From Pseudomonas urmiensis (lineage in GTDB: Bacteria > Pseudomonadota > Gammaproteobacteria > Pseudomonadales > Pseudomonadaceae): 64,000 nt of DNA. Of this stretch, positions 48,360 to 57,905 are shown in pieces. The position numbers were made by a program, and so were the translations under genes. The stretch spans positions 3,229,001-3,293,000 of the forward strand of contig NZ_JABWRE020000001.1 in NCBI RefSeq assembly GCF_014268815.2, given 5' to 3'. The first letter of the stretch is position 1, and each line of letters opens with the position of its first letter. The notes below the pieces were generated by a model. It was not told the origin of the DNA, ran no database searches, and saw only the letters and a list, made by a program, of their open reading frames with translations.

Positions 48360-49034
48360 TCATACAATATCTTTGAAACTTCGTGCCATTGCTACGGCTT
48401 GTTCGTATGTGATATCTGGCGCCGTTGTTTTCATCAATCTACGTGCTGCTATCTCAATTTCCTGTTCACTGGCATCTGCGCATATTGGTACTTGCTCATA
48501 CTCCGGAATCATTCGTGAGAAGGTGTGAGCAATGCACAAATGAATAGTAGCTGCAATGCTTTGTATTTTCATGATGAAACCTTCCCGGATGGATTTCTGT
48601 GACACATCCAAACCTGGTAGAAGATTTGTTACCTGTTGCTTTATTTTGGTTGATTCGAAATCTAACGGCTCGTGAAGATGAGCAAATTCGTTTCTGATTT
48701 TGCGAATAAGATCAAGTGATTTATGAATCTCCTCCGGTAGCAGCCCCAAAGCAGCAGACATCTTTATCTTTGATGAAAATGTTCCTACCGGCCCATTGAA
48801 ATCAAATAGCGCGGCTCTGGCCCTCGCGCCTTGCTTTACAAAGAAGCAGCCCAGCAGCTCGTTGATTTCATTCTCAAGGTATGCAGCTGCCACTAGAGCG
48901 CACCCACGATCCGATTCTTTTTCTAGTTCGGCACCAATCCTAAACAGATTTTTTACCCGTTGCTTTGTACCAGGCACTAGTAAGTCGAGGCCATCTTGAA
49001 ACTCAGGATCAATAAATTCAGAATCTTGTGCCAT
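48360..49034 (-). CDS. MltR/HEPN-like protein
   Basis: 224 residues. 'RGCALVAAAYLENEINELLG', 'FNGPVGTFSSKIKMSAALGL' and 'DLIRKIRNEFAHLHEPLDFE' match the fold of mannitol-operon repressor MltR. The RNEFAH segment is an R-x4-H motif as in HEPN RNases. It is not near any mannitol gene, so a metabolic role is unlikely here and a role in defence or toxin control is more plausible. Confidence 0.7.
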   Translation of the reverse strand: MAQDSEFIDPEFQDGLDLLVPGTKQRVKNLFRIGAELEKESDRGCALVAAAYLENEINELLGCFFVKQGARARAALFDFNGPVGTFSSKIKMSAALGLLPEEIHKSLDLIRKIRNEFAHLHEPLDFESTKIKQQVTNLLPGLDVSQKSIREGFIMKIQSIAATIHLCIAHTFSRMIPEYEQVPICADASEQEIEIAARRLMKTTAPDITYEQAVAMARSFKDIV

Positions 49035-49440
49035 TTGGACGACTCACTGCAATTAAGTTGAGGCTAACTGTAAGCGGAATACACAAACAGCGCAACAATT
49101 ACAGTCCATTTTGTTTGAAAAACTCCTTACCTACTAATAATTCATTCAGATGCTTGCAGGAAGACGTCAAAATGCGGCAAAAGCATGACCGGAACCGAGA
49201 TTACGAAGTAGATAGTAGTGTGCCGAAGGCCTGTTTTTGGTCGGCCAGTGCTATTAGTTACAAGTCTTTAGATACCTTCCCAAAAGGACCGCTTTGGCTG
49301 TTTTTTGCCGGCGGTCACCTTCCGCTATGAAGTGCCCCTGGTAGAGAATGGTGCACTCGCGAGTACCGCATTTATTGCAGAACAGCTGTGAGCTAAATAT
49401 AGATTTTTATCGTTCCGTGACGAAGTCATGATCAAATTTA
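49035..49440. other. gap, no gene seen
   Basis: About 400 bp. Only short frames without recognisable content. Confidence 0.4.
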
Positions 49441-50232
49441 TCAAATAGCACCTGGAATTAAACTTTTCGTATTTCTCTCAAACCACACAAAATTTCGAAC
49501 CTCCAATATTATTAAAATCAATACGGCCGACCATTCTTGGGAATCATAATTTACACTCATCCCGTGTAGGATTGGATTTCTGTTGAAGCTGGATTGACTC
49601 TGCTGGCCTTCAAAAAGTTTACTTATAAAGGCATTGAAATATTGCGCATCATCGGACATATTGAATAGTAGCCTGCTATTCCAAATTTGCGTAGACACAT
49701 TAGGCCTAAATTTATCTGCCAGCTTCATTCCACCATATTCTCTCAGTATCCCCTCCACCTGTGCGAAAAGCACCGGAACTGATAGCGTATATTTACCATT
49801 GAAGTGAGCCTCAACCGCATCTTTCAGTATCCGCTCTCTTGATTCAAATGCCGAATGCATCGTGGCCGCATCATCTATATAAAATACGACATCTTCATAT
49901 TTTAATCTTTGTATATACCTTTCAACTAGATGGTTTTTGGTCAGCGCTCCACGCTGTAGAAGCTCATTAAACTCGATTGAATCTCCGACAGTAAGGGTGG
50001 TACCAAAGAAATAAAGATCATTGTCTTTAAAGAAATTCAGTAGCGGTATTCTAGATCTCGCAAGAATATTCATGTAGTCACTTGAAAGATCAACTTCTTT
50101 CTCTAAGCCACAATCCCCATGCAAATTTTTCATTTTGATGATCCTTGGCCGCTCCTCCTTGCCTATACAGCAGTACTTGTATTTCAAGCCTGACTCACAA
50201 GGGCACGAAGTATTTCTTCCTATTTTTTTCAT
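49441..50232 (-). CDS. SEC-C motif protein with RX4H motif
   Basis: 263 residues from MKKIGRNTSCPCESGLKYKY; the SEC-C zinc motif C-P-C-x8-C-C opens the protein, which favours this start over a GTG at 50286. The middle is helical. Near the C-terminus 'SFNRNPILHGMSVNYDSQEW' has R-N-P-I-L-H, an R-x4-H HEPN-type motif followed by the expected helix. It is probably an RNA-targeting or nucleic-acid-sensing protein of a defence locus, which is inference. Confidence 0.68.
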   Translation of the reverse strand: MKKIGRNTSCPCESGLKYKYCCIGKEERPRIIKMKNLHGDCGLEKEVDLSSDYMNILARSRIPLLNFFKDNDLYFFGTTLTVGDSIEFNELLQRGALTKNHLVERYIQRLKYEDVVFYIDDAATMHSAFESRERILKDAVEAHFNGKYTLSVPVLFAQVEGILREYGGMKLADKFRPNVSTQIWNSRLLFNMSDDAQYFNAFISKLFEGQQSQSSFNRNPILHGMSVNYDSQEWSAVLILIILEVRNFVWFERNTKSLIPGAI

Positions 50233-50478
50233 AATTATATCCGCATATCGTCCTGACGTATATGGCATGGGCAACAGCTGCACCACAACGCCTTTATCGG
50301 TCTCGCTAGAGATTTTAATATATTCCTCGCCATTTTTATATATCTAAGCACATTCCTCCATCCTTCCTCTGACTTTCAATGGGAGTTATACACCATAGTG
50401 GATCGGTTTTCTTGATGGATCAGGTGCGAGAGGCAATTTGCATGCAATACTATTGCTTCTAGCGCCTTCAACCACCCC

Positions 50479-51186
50479 TCACTTTTCTATTTTATTAATT
50501 CTTTTTAGCACATCATTCATCCCTGGCCACGGTATGTCGTTTTGTTTATTTCCAGGCTTTTTGAACCAGCTATCAAAACTCTCTTTTTCTTTCTTTGTCA
50601 TGAGCTGATAGATTTCCAGCATCTCTGGAGTTAGCGAAGCTGCTTGAATGGCCATTTTGGTTCTGACTATATCAATGAATTCACGGAACATTTCTGCTGT
50701 AATTGCAAGGGCACCAGGCGCTAGTTTCCAAGTAAGCACCTCAAACTGATACCCGTCCTCGGGTATTATGGACTTATTATGAATAATACAGTGCCTTATT
50801 TTACGCAAATCTCCCATCAGTGGCGCAATCAGTGCGCCAGCTTCAACCTCTGCTGCTTTGGCTATTTTATGCCTATAAGTTTCGTCCCATAGCGAATAAA
50901 TGCTACACAATAACGACTTGCAAAGCTCATTAACAAAGAAGCCATTTTTCTTTGATTTTTCGACAAACATCGAAACATCCATTCTGGCATGATACTTCGG
51001 ATCGGACTTCGTATCAGATGCTATCCAGATTTTCTGACCAGGCTTCGCCTTTTCCTTTGCTACGAGGTCTCCATTTGTTTCTATTCCATTAGAGGCAAAC
51101 ATCAAGCAGAATAAATATTCTCCGCAAGTATCCTGAAATTCTTCAACCATATCGTTAACTGCGCTTTTTTTCGATTTACTTTCCAT
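50479..51186 (-). CDS. HEPN-like protein of unknown function
   Basis: 235 residues. 'PLMGDLRKIRHCIIHNKSII' carries R-H-C-I-I-H, fitting the R-x4-H pattern of HEPN proteins, on a predicted helix. An N-terminal helical region and a lysine-rich C-terminal part ('LMTKKEKESFDSWFKKPGNK') complete it. It follows the SEC-C gene's upstream side on the same strand with about 190 bp between. The function is not known. Confidence 0.62.
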   Translation of the reverse strand: MESKSKKSAVNDMVEEFQDTCGEYLFCLMFASNGIETNGDLVAKEKAKPGQKIWIASDTKSDPKYHARMDVSMFVEKSKKNGFFVNELCKSLLCSIYSLWDETYRHKIAKAAEVEAGALIAPLMGDLRKIRHCIIHNKSIIPEDGYQFEVLTWKLAPGALAITAEMFREFIDIVRTKMAIQAASLTPEMLEIYQLMTKKEKESFDSWFKKPGNKQNDIPWPGMNDVLKRINKIEK

Positions 51187-51867
51187 TTCTGATCTCGACC
51201 ATCAAAAATTCCTTATTTTATCTAGGCATGCTTGAGTCTTTACGCCATGATATGATACTTACGAATCGCATGCACACCATACGATGCCCTCTATGGCCTC
51301 TATACGATGCTGACAGCAATGGAATAACGTATAGGGAAACGTGCGAAGACCGTTGCTACGACGCGCTATGGAACAGTCTGCAACCACGGCCCACTTTTAC
51401 AAACCCATCTTTATTACCCCATGGAGGACACCGCATAGACCACATTGCCAATATTACCATATACCTCGGAGCAGGAAATTAGTAGGCCAAAGCGTCGCCT
51501 GGAACCAGAAATATCTGTGCCACTTGAGTGGGTTTTCATTACATGGGGAAGACATTGTAGCCATGACCGACTGGTACCGACACTTGGCGGTCAGTAAGAG
51601 CCGATAGAAAATCTGTAATTAAGAGTCTGACGATACCTGCGATGAAACCCTCAAAAATCATAGCAACGGTTCAAGAAGGCGTTCCTACACGCTCTGGGCC
51701 GATAGCAGAGGCCCATTTTCGGCTGTATTGGCCCGATGTGACCTATCGTAACGCTTTCAAATATCCCCTGCCTTATTGGGATAGGCCTACATCTGGATGC
51801 TTGGCAATAGGTGGCGAGACCTAAGCCTAGCTTTTCCTTATAGCTTTAGATAAAAATACGCCAGCCG
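51187..51867. other. gap, no gene seen
   Basis: 680 bp between the HEPN-like and PLD-like genes. The longest frame (60 codons at 51642) has no ribosome site or recognisable content. Confidence 0.4.
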
Positions 51868-52515
51868 CTATTCTTCATCATCTTTCAGAGTTTCTAGCGG
51901 CAAGCCCATAATGATTTTATATAATTTATTCATTTCTGTTTTTTCTGTTCGATTGCTCCCGGGCCGAACAACCATATCAAGCTCAACATCGTCAGATGAG
52001 GCTGGCGAATTTAATATTCCGGATCCCGTAATATCTTCATCCCATAGAAGTGTGTCACTTTCGTAATTCCACGCTTTAATCCCTGCCAAATAAGCTGGCC
52101 CGGTAAGGTTGCTACTTCCAAGCAACGCGATTACAGGGGTTGTCCCACTGACCTTAAGCGCTATTTTTGCATGCCAATTTCTATTCGGCGCCACCATTAC
52201 CTTCAAGTTAATTCCTGTCGACGATAGTTCCCCCTTAAGAAATGAGGCAAAATTGTTAAAGCGGGCTTCCCAATCGATGCCAAGTTCCTCGCTAGTTGAC
52301 TGGGCAAATTTTCCCGCTAACAAGATAACTGTCCCACTTGGCGCGCATCCTACTTTAATGGATTCGGCGATATCTTGCTGCATTGAGGGGATATCAGAAA
52401 TATATCCAGAACATAGTAAAAGTGAGTCCCCTTGCGTGGCGCGTATAAGTCGATTCAAATAGATCCGAAACAGGCTATCTTTTCCATTTGAACGAAGAAA
52501 AATCCTAGCACCCAT
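51868..52515 (-). CDS. phospholipase D-like (HKD) protein
   Basis: 215 residues. AAGGA precedes the ATG. 'NRNWHAKIALKVSG' gives H115-x-K117, followed by 'ALLGSSNLTGPAYLAGIKAW' with the G-S-S-N element of the PLD superfamily and 'NYESDTLLWDE'. There is only one HKD half, so it should dimerise to form an active site, as PLD-like nucleases do. Restriction or defence nuclease activity is inferred. Confidence 0.78.
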   Translation of the reverse strand: MGARIFLRSNGKDSLFRIYLNRLIRATQGDSLLLCSGYISDIPSMQQDIAESIKVGCAPSGTVILLAGKFAQSTSEELGIDWEARFNNFASFLKGELSSTGINLKVMVAPNRNWHAKIALKVSGTTPVIALLGSSNLTGPAYLAGIKAWNYESDTLLWDEDITGSGILNSPASSDDVELDMVVRPGSNRTEKTEMNKLYKIIMGLPLETLKDDEE

Positions 52516-52892
52516 AAAGCTTCCTTTTGACTGAGAATAGATCTACCTATTAGTTTCGCTGGCTGCCACTAAGATGCGTTGAAATGATTTCAGTAGCTCG
52601 GCACTCCCTCCACAATCTCCCTATATGCAGCCAAAAGTGTTTCGGCGCGAATCTTTCAGCCATGTGCAATCCGTGCAGGGGGCCCCGCATAGCTATAGCC
52701 CCATCCGTATCCGGAGCTTCCATCAGGCAGGCACGATCTCTAGCGCCACGCTGATGGGTCTTATTAGGAGAAGGGTCGGAAGCTCTATCATTGCCCCGCG
52801 CTATACCTCATCACGACTTAGCCAGAAACACCACCATAGGAGGACTAGCAAACTTGATTAAAGTCGCTAGCGCATCGAAAACTTACCACCAT
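52516..52892. other. gap, no gene seen
   Basis: About 380 bp; nothing recognised. Confidence 0.4.
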
Positions 52893-53690
52893 CTATAGTG
52901 AGGCCAGATCCCCTTTATAAGGCGACTCGTAACGAGAATCGAACACAACTGCTGCAAACTTGGTCTTTTCAGGAGGCAAAATGGTGATCACATCGGCAAC
53001 ATGCACAGCTTCAGCTAAGCAGTCAGCTAAATCAGACAGATACATCCCTTTTTTCTCTCGCACTTCGTGCCAGTGAGAAAGCCCACCTCCAATGTACAAA
53101 AACACTCCATTTGTAACAGCCGCACATCGCAATTTTGAGACTACGCCAACATGATCAGCAATCAGCTGTATCTGGTGGTAGTTCTCGACGAGAATTTTTG
53201 TACCCTTCTCCGCACTGCTGATAAGGGTAAGTAAATCATCGAGTGAAATGGGGTCAATTTCCCAACGCAACCAAGGCTCAAAATCCTGGACTGAATCATC
53301 GGACACCCCAATCAGGTTTACACCAGTAGTCAAACGTGGCCAGTCGTCATCTTCCATCGCACATTCATCGATAGTGATGAAATCAAGCTTGCTCATCGTC
53401 GCAAGCATCTGTCGAACGAAAGCGTGTGGGCTTTGGTTTGGAATGATGATCAACGATGATGTCGCTTCATCACTTTTAGCGTAAGCCCTCTCCAGCAAGA
53501 TTTGGTTCGCAATCTCGGCGAGAAGCTCGCGCCTCGGGGCATGGCTGCGAGAAGCGACTAAGGACAAACCTGGGTACTCAAGCTGAGGATGGTTGATCCA
53601 CGCCTTTCTTCGGGACTCTCGCTCACTGAGGAGGTCATCGAGGCGGTCAATCTCGGACGTCAAGAACTCGTTGAATTTTGAAGCCGTCAC
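52893..53690 (-). CDS. DnaB/RecA-like ATPase-fold protein without Walker A
   Basis: 265 residues from the GTG at 53690, preceded by AGAGG; a TTG at 53789 without ribosome site would add 33. The course 'PGLSLVASRSHAPRRELLAE', 'SLIIIPNQSPHAFVRQMLAT', 'DDDWPRLTTGVNLIGVSDDS' and 'GTKILVENYHQIQLIADHVG' follows the C-terminal domain of DnaB helicase. However, the P-loop G-x4-GK-T is replaced by ASRSHAPRRE and the Walker B aspartates are lost. It should not hydrolyse ATP. It might mimic or bind the replicative helicase, but this is speculation. Confidence 0.55.
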   Translation of the reverse strand: MTASKFNEFLTSEIDRLDDLLSERESRRKAWINHPQLEYPGLSLVASRSHAPRRELLAEIANQILLERAYAKSDEATSSLIIIPNQSPHAFVRQMLATMSKLDFITIDECAMEDDDWPRLTTGVNLIGVSDDSVQDFEPWLRWEIDPISLDDLLTLISSAEKGTKILVENYHQIQLIADHVGVVSKLRCAAVTNGVFLYIGGGLSHWHEVREKKGMYLSDLADCLAEAVHVADVITILPPEKTKFAAVVFDSRYESPYKGDLASL

Positions 53691-53940
53691 AGTGCCCTCT
53701 GATCCTTTCGATCTATAAATCTTGCACCGCGAGCTATCCTGCGGTGCAGCCTTGATTTCAGAGGGCGTCAACCCTCGATTAGATTTCAACTAGCATGCAA
53801 CACGGAGCGCGTGCCGCGAATAGCCCCATGAGGGATTATTCTTAACGGCTGCTCCCATTCTAATCTTGTGTGACCACCAGAATAGAGGCTCTCTGACTCG
53901 ACATTCGCAGCTCATCATCAGGAATGCTGGTGTAAGGGCC

Positions 53941-54228
53941 TTAGAACTCTGGTGCGTCAGGTAGGTGATCAGGATCATCTCCTCGGCTAAGCGGGTTTTC
54001 AGCTAGCGCACACGGGCGAAAGGTGTCCATGATGACGTGTGTATCATCCAGTTGCTCGATGAGTCGTCTCATTTCGCTTTCGGCCAAATCACTTACTAGC
54101 TCAACCTCAGCGTCTGGGAACCCGGTATCAGGCAAGATCGTTAGACGTCGCACAGCTCGCATTCCAGGTAGCAGCATCAGATCAAACACGTCTTGGACAT
54201 GGCCTGCTCTGAACGAGTAAATATTCAT
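53941..54228 (-). CDS. 95-residue protein of unknown function
   Basis: Begins MNIYSFRAGHVQDVFDLMLL. Its ATG overlaps the stop of the 219-residue gene by 4 bp (ATGA), supporting a real, coupled gene. It is acidic with an aspartate/proline-rich tail. No family recognised. Confidence 0.6.
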   Translation of the reverse strand: MNIYSFRAGHVQDVFDLMLLPGMRAVRRLTILPDTGFPDAEVELVSDLAESEMRRLIEQLDDTHVIMDTFRPCALAENPLSRGDDPDHLPDAPEF

Positions 54229-54884
54229 TGGATTTGTGGTTCTACTTGATCGTTGGTAGTGAGGGCATGCGCGGCTTGATCAACCCGCAACAAGGCGGAA
54301 GTGAAATCGAAGCCCGGTAGCGCACGCTCAAGGTATTTCAGGATTTCTTCCTGATGCGCAACCAGCGCCTGAGGATGAAGCGCCTGAATCTCGGAGAGGC
54401 GCGGTTCTCGACCAAGCCGTTGTGCAATGATGAAATCACATAAGAAATTTCGGATGGAGGCGGAGTGCTTCTTTGGATGAAGTCGGTCTGCAACAGAGTT
54501 ACGAATTTGGAACGTGGGGAATTCCTCCCGGTACTCATCAAGAAGGACGCTCCAGCGGGGGTCCACGACCTCCATTCCTACGAATTCCTTGACCGAGCGA
54601 GATGTGGCCTTCCGAACGTTGTACCGTGCCTGGTCTCTTTCCCAAATGCGTTCGTGCTCAGCTTGGCTCTCCTCCTCCAATGCATCCTCTCGCTGATCAA
54701 GCCACGCCAGCACTTGATCGGCTGCGGCAATCAAGGGCCCGTCGCTATGCTTGGTGGCGACGTTCTTGGCAAACTGCGCGGCGCCCTTGAGCTGCTCTGC
54801 ATAGCCGCTGAATTTGGATGGATTACGCCGGTGGCCATCAAGCTGCTCTTCCAAGACCAAACGCATGGTTTCCAGAACGCTCAT
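54225..54884 (-). CDS. 219-residue helical protein of unknown function
   Basis: MSVLETMRLVLEEQLDGHRR follows a strong GGGGGAAGG ribosome site. It is almost wholly helical, with a charged stretch around residues 70-105 ('EDALEEESQAEHERIWERDQ') that may form a coiled coil. It heads a unit with the 95-residue gene and perhaps the DnaB-like gene 250 bp further on. No family recognised. Confidence 0.65.
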   Translation of the reverse strand: MSVLETMRLVLEEQLDGHRRNPSKFSGYAEQLKGAAQFAKNVATKHSDGPLIAAADQVLAWLDQREDALEEESQAEHERIWERDQARYNVRKATSRSVKEFVGMEVVDPRWSVLLDEYREEFPTFQIRNSVADRLHPKKHSASIRNFLCDFIIAQRLGREPRLSEIQALHPQALVAHQEEILKYLERALPGFDFTSALLRVDQAAHALTTNDQVEPQIQ

Positions 54885-55092
54885 CCTTCCCCCTCTCCGT
54901 TTACTCTAATCCACCTGGCAGTGCCGGCGCGGAACGTACCACGATCGGGCCCTCTCTCAAAGCCGCTGAGTAGAGCTATCCGTCAAACCGCTGGGCACAT
55001 CCGCTTGCGGTATGGCTCAGTGTGACCAGCGCAGAGATCCCGAGGCGATATGTGTTGCTCCGACAGGAAACATGAGCCTTCAAGCCACACGA

Positions 55093-57585
55093 TCAGTCGT
55101 AATTGAACCGCTTCGGCGGTGGGGCATCTGCGTCTTCAACCGGCCGATAGAGCTTCTTGCCAACCCTGACCGCAAAGCCCTTTTCCTTGATGGTGGCGAA
55201 TGCCATCGCCACGTTAGAGCGCCACTCAGCTGGCGTGACGTTCTTTAGTGACTGGTATCGTTCGTAGATTTCGTCCGCGATTACGTCCACGGAAAGCGCC
55301 CCCCCAGCTGGACAGGTTGCGATCCTGGACTGAGCAAAAACAAAAGCCGTCTCATACAATTGACGGCCAGAAGGCATTGCAAGCAGCAAAACTCTATCTC
55401 GAACTCGATGTTTTTTAGCATGCCGGAACGATGCAACAGCGGCCACTTCAAGAGGCAGCTGTGACCTTAGTTCAATGCTGCGCTCCCTCGAAAACTGGGA
55501 GGTGATAGCACCATCATACGTACAGACCTGAGCCAGGATGTGTGGGTCTGATGGTAGTAGCCTGCTTTCCACAGTGGCACAAAGCGCACAGTGGCTTTCC
55601 GGCGAGCTAGTGCAGGGGGTGATGCTGTCGCACGCCTTACATTTCCCCATGACTAAAGGAAGATTGTAATACGATTCAAACTCACCATCCGTAACGGTTG
55701 CGACCACATAGAATTTATTAAGTATGTCTTTGAACCACACAAAAACAGGTTGACTAATTACCCGACTCAAATAGTTCACCCATAGGCGCATTTGGCTTTC
55801 ATGCGTTTCCAGCTCAACAAGCAAGGCCTGCCAGTCTTCGGCCCACATCAGGTCTAGACTTTTCGTCCCTAAGCTTCTTATGTTAGTACTAGCATGCACC
55901 AAACTTCTTATGCGGAGAGGCTCTTGAGCCTTTGTTAAGATCGCTTCACTTTCTGAATTTGCTTGAAGTCGAGCTTGGAAACCTAGGTGCCCCTTCCACT
56001 CCGGGTTTGTAGCGTTGTAGATAGCGATAAATTTAGTCGTAGCTCGGGAGTAAGCACTAAATAGCTCTGCGGTATCGAGCGCTTCAGCACCCAGCACGAT
56101 TACAACTGGAGATTCAAGCCCGCGATACTTTGCTATACCCTCAACAGCTAGGTTATGAGAACCTAACATTTCGATGTATTTTCTAGGATCCCTTGAACCG
56201 ACTAAAATTACAATATCATTGGCATCCACCCCACCAGCCATCAATCTTTCTTTAATACCAAAAAGTTCTTTACCGGGATCTATGGTCACAATTTCAAGTG
56301 CTGTGTCTGCCTCAGACAAGCGAGGAGATGATAGCTGGAATTTCGGAGGCATCACTTCTGACAAAATTTCAGTAACAGCCTTTGGCATTCGCAAGACGAT
56401 GGTGAGCGTAAAGTCATCAACAGCGAGAATTGCTTTCAGTCTCTCAAGAGGTATGCCATTTCGCTCAAAATTAAAAACCTGCGTCTCGTCACAGAAAAAC
56501 ACTTTAGGCCGTTGACCAAACCAATCGATTAAGACTTGGCACCACGACTCTGCCAGAGCTTGAGACTCATCAACAATTAAAGCATCAAATTCACCAAGAA
56601 GACCCTGACTAATCCCTAGCTTCAAATCCTCCAGACACTGGACCCTGAACCAAGCCTCGCCTTCGAAAGAACGCTCCAGTGCCCCTGCCGCCATCCGACA
56701 CAGCCCATGCCACGTCAACACGGTGCAACCATCATAGCCGCCTAGTTGATTTCGTATATGGTCAGTGAGTTTCCCATTGAAAGAAAGTAGCAGTACCCTT
56801 TTACCCTCGGCAGTTAATTTTCGCGCAGCTTCGATGGCTAATACGGTTTTCCCCGTACTCGGCCATCCCGTTATCAATGAATTCTGATTCTTCAGCACAT
56901 ATCTAACTACGGAGCTTTGCTCAGCGGTCAATTGAAGCCATGTTTTGTTGTCGTATCGAATTCGGCTCGCCCATGTGGGCTGGCCATCAACCTTCGGTGA
57001 GAGGTAGTCAATTAACTCTTGAGCCTTGGATAATCCCAAATCAGGTTGGATATGGGTCCCTTTCCAGTACCTCATAAGCTCGACGACTTTCTGAGCTACG
57101 TCCGGATACGCTTCAAAATCTATACAAAGTGATTGTGGCGGATTTGTGCTGTTATCAAACATCCCCGGTAGGTGGGCGTTCCGGAAGTCAGAATTTGGAA
57201 AAACAAACCCATAACCGATTCGGAGTCGAAAAGCCGGTTTAGCGCCTAGCCAGGAAGCAAACCCGTGCACACTTCGCTTGATTTGCCCGAGCGGGTCTAT
57301 TTTGTAGCCATCACGAACATGAACGAAGCAAGAGTTCTCAAACCTATATCTACCGCTTTTGACTTCCAATGCCAAAACGCCATCCTCGGGATGGATGATG
57401 AGGAAGTCAATTTCCCCCGTAGGTCGAGATCTATTGTCTAACTTACTCACAGCAGAGCAGAGCCATGGCAAGCTATGAATTACGGTGTAGCTTTCAGACA
57501 ACTGAGATTTGAAGATTGAATACAGATCCCGCTCGCCAAAGCTGTCTGTGTGGTGCGGGCCATGCTCTGGAATCATCCTTGCCAT
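55093..57585 (-). CDS. NERD-domain superfamily 1 helicase with zinc ribbon
   Basis: 830 residues. An N-terminal NERD domain (about 15-135) has 'GEIDFLIIHPEDGVLALEVK', the D and E-x-K of the nuclease-like site (E-V-K at 74-76). A UvrD/DUF2075-type helicase core follows: Walker A 'GWPSTGKT' (240-247), Walker B 'FDALIVDESQAL', then 'VFFCDETQVF'. A Cys4 cluster, C-x2-C ... C-x2-C ('CKACDSITPCTSSPESHCAL' and one further Cys), sits in the C-terminal part. NERD-helicases are often found in defence islands; nuclease-helicase activity is inferred. An ATG three codons in is an equally good start. Confidence 0.85.
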   Translation of the reverse strand: MARMIPEHGPHHTDSFGERDLYSIFKSQLSESYTVIHSLPWLCSAVSKLDNRSRPTGEIDFLIIHPEDGVLALEVKSGRYRFENSCFVHVRDGYKIDPLGQIKRSVHGFASWLGAKPAFRLRIGYGFVFPNSDFRNAHLPGMFDNSTNPPQSLCIDFEAYPDVAQKVVELMRYWKGTHIQPDLGLSKAQELIDYLSPKVDGQPTWASRIRYDNKTWLQLTAEQSSVVRYVLKNQNSLITGWPSTGKTVLAIEAARKLTAEGKRVLLLSFNGKLTDHIRNQLGGYDGCTVLTWHGLCRMAAGALERSFEGEAWFRVQCLEDLKLGISQGLLGEFDALIVDESQALAESWCQVLIDWFGQRPKVFFCDETQVFNFERNGIPLERLKAILAVDDFTLTIVLRMPKAVTEILSEVMPPKFQLSSPRLSEADTALEIVTIDPGKELFGIKERLMAGGVDANDIVILVGSRDPRKYIEMLGSHNLAVEGIAKYRGLESPVVIVLGAEALDTAELFSAYSRATTKFIAIYNATNPEWKGHLGFQARLQANSESEAILTKAQEPLRIRSLVHASTNIRSLGTKSLDLMWAEDWQALLVELETHESQMRLWVNYLSRVISQPVFVWFKDILNKFYVVATVTDGEFESYYNLPLVMGKCKACDSITPCTSSPESHCALCATVESRLLPSDPHILAQVCTYDGAITSQFSRERSIELRSQLPLEVAAVASFRHAKKHRVRDRVLLLAMPSGRQLYETAFVFAQSRIATCPAGGALSVDVIADEIYERYQSLKNVTPAEWRSNVAMAFATIKEKGFAVRVGKKLYRPVEDADAPPPKRFNYD

Positions 57586-57905
57586 CTACAACGCTCGCTT
57601 CTTGCTGATCTCAGACACCGTTCGCCGCGATGATAGCATTCTGAGATTCAGGCGTGCGCCAAGCGCCCCTCTCCCTCAGCAAGGCAGATCGCCTGGTTAC
57701 CCTCCATCTGGGGTGTTAACCAGTACTCCCCCTAACGGGGAAATGAACCCAAGGTCACCAAGCCTTGCCTCCTGGATCGATCGTAACCCTGATCCATAAG
57801 CACTGATCTGCCGAACACAACAGCGCCTGGTCACATATAGCCGGTAACGGCTACTCCCCCGCTGCCTGGATTCATCGCGAACGTCGACCTCCATAAGCCA
57901 CTAAG
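57586..57905. other. gap with hairpin motif copy C
   Basis: 320 bp. 57725-57754 holds the third hairpin + AATGAACCCA copy (TCCCCCTAACGGGGAAATGAAC...), and a second hairpin AGCCGGTAACGGCT lies at 57838. No gene is seen. Confidence 0.45.

Noticed and set aside
48360..49034. MltR as a mannitol-operon repressor
   Set aside because: No mannitol transport or dehydrogenase gene is nearby and the location is defence cargo; only the fold resemblance is kept.
49028..49330. 100-codon plus-strand frame in the gap after the MltR-like gene
   Set aside because: Low-quality composition, no ribosome site, no family resemblance.
54465..55025. 186-codon plus-strand frame
   Set aside because: Antisense to the 219-residue gene, which has a strong ribosome site and is coupled to its neighbour.
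57725..57754. Integron attC site
   Set aside because: GTTA/TAAC-like bases are present in the hairpins but the paired R and L boxes with proper spacing are not, and no integron integrase is in the window.
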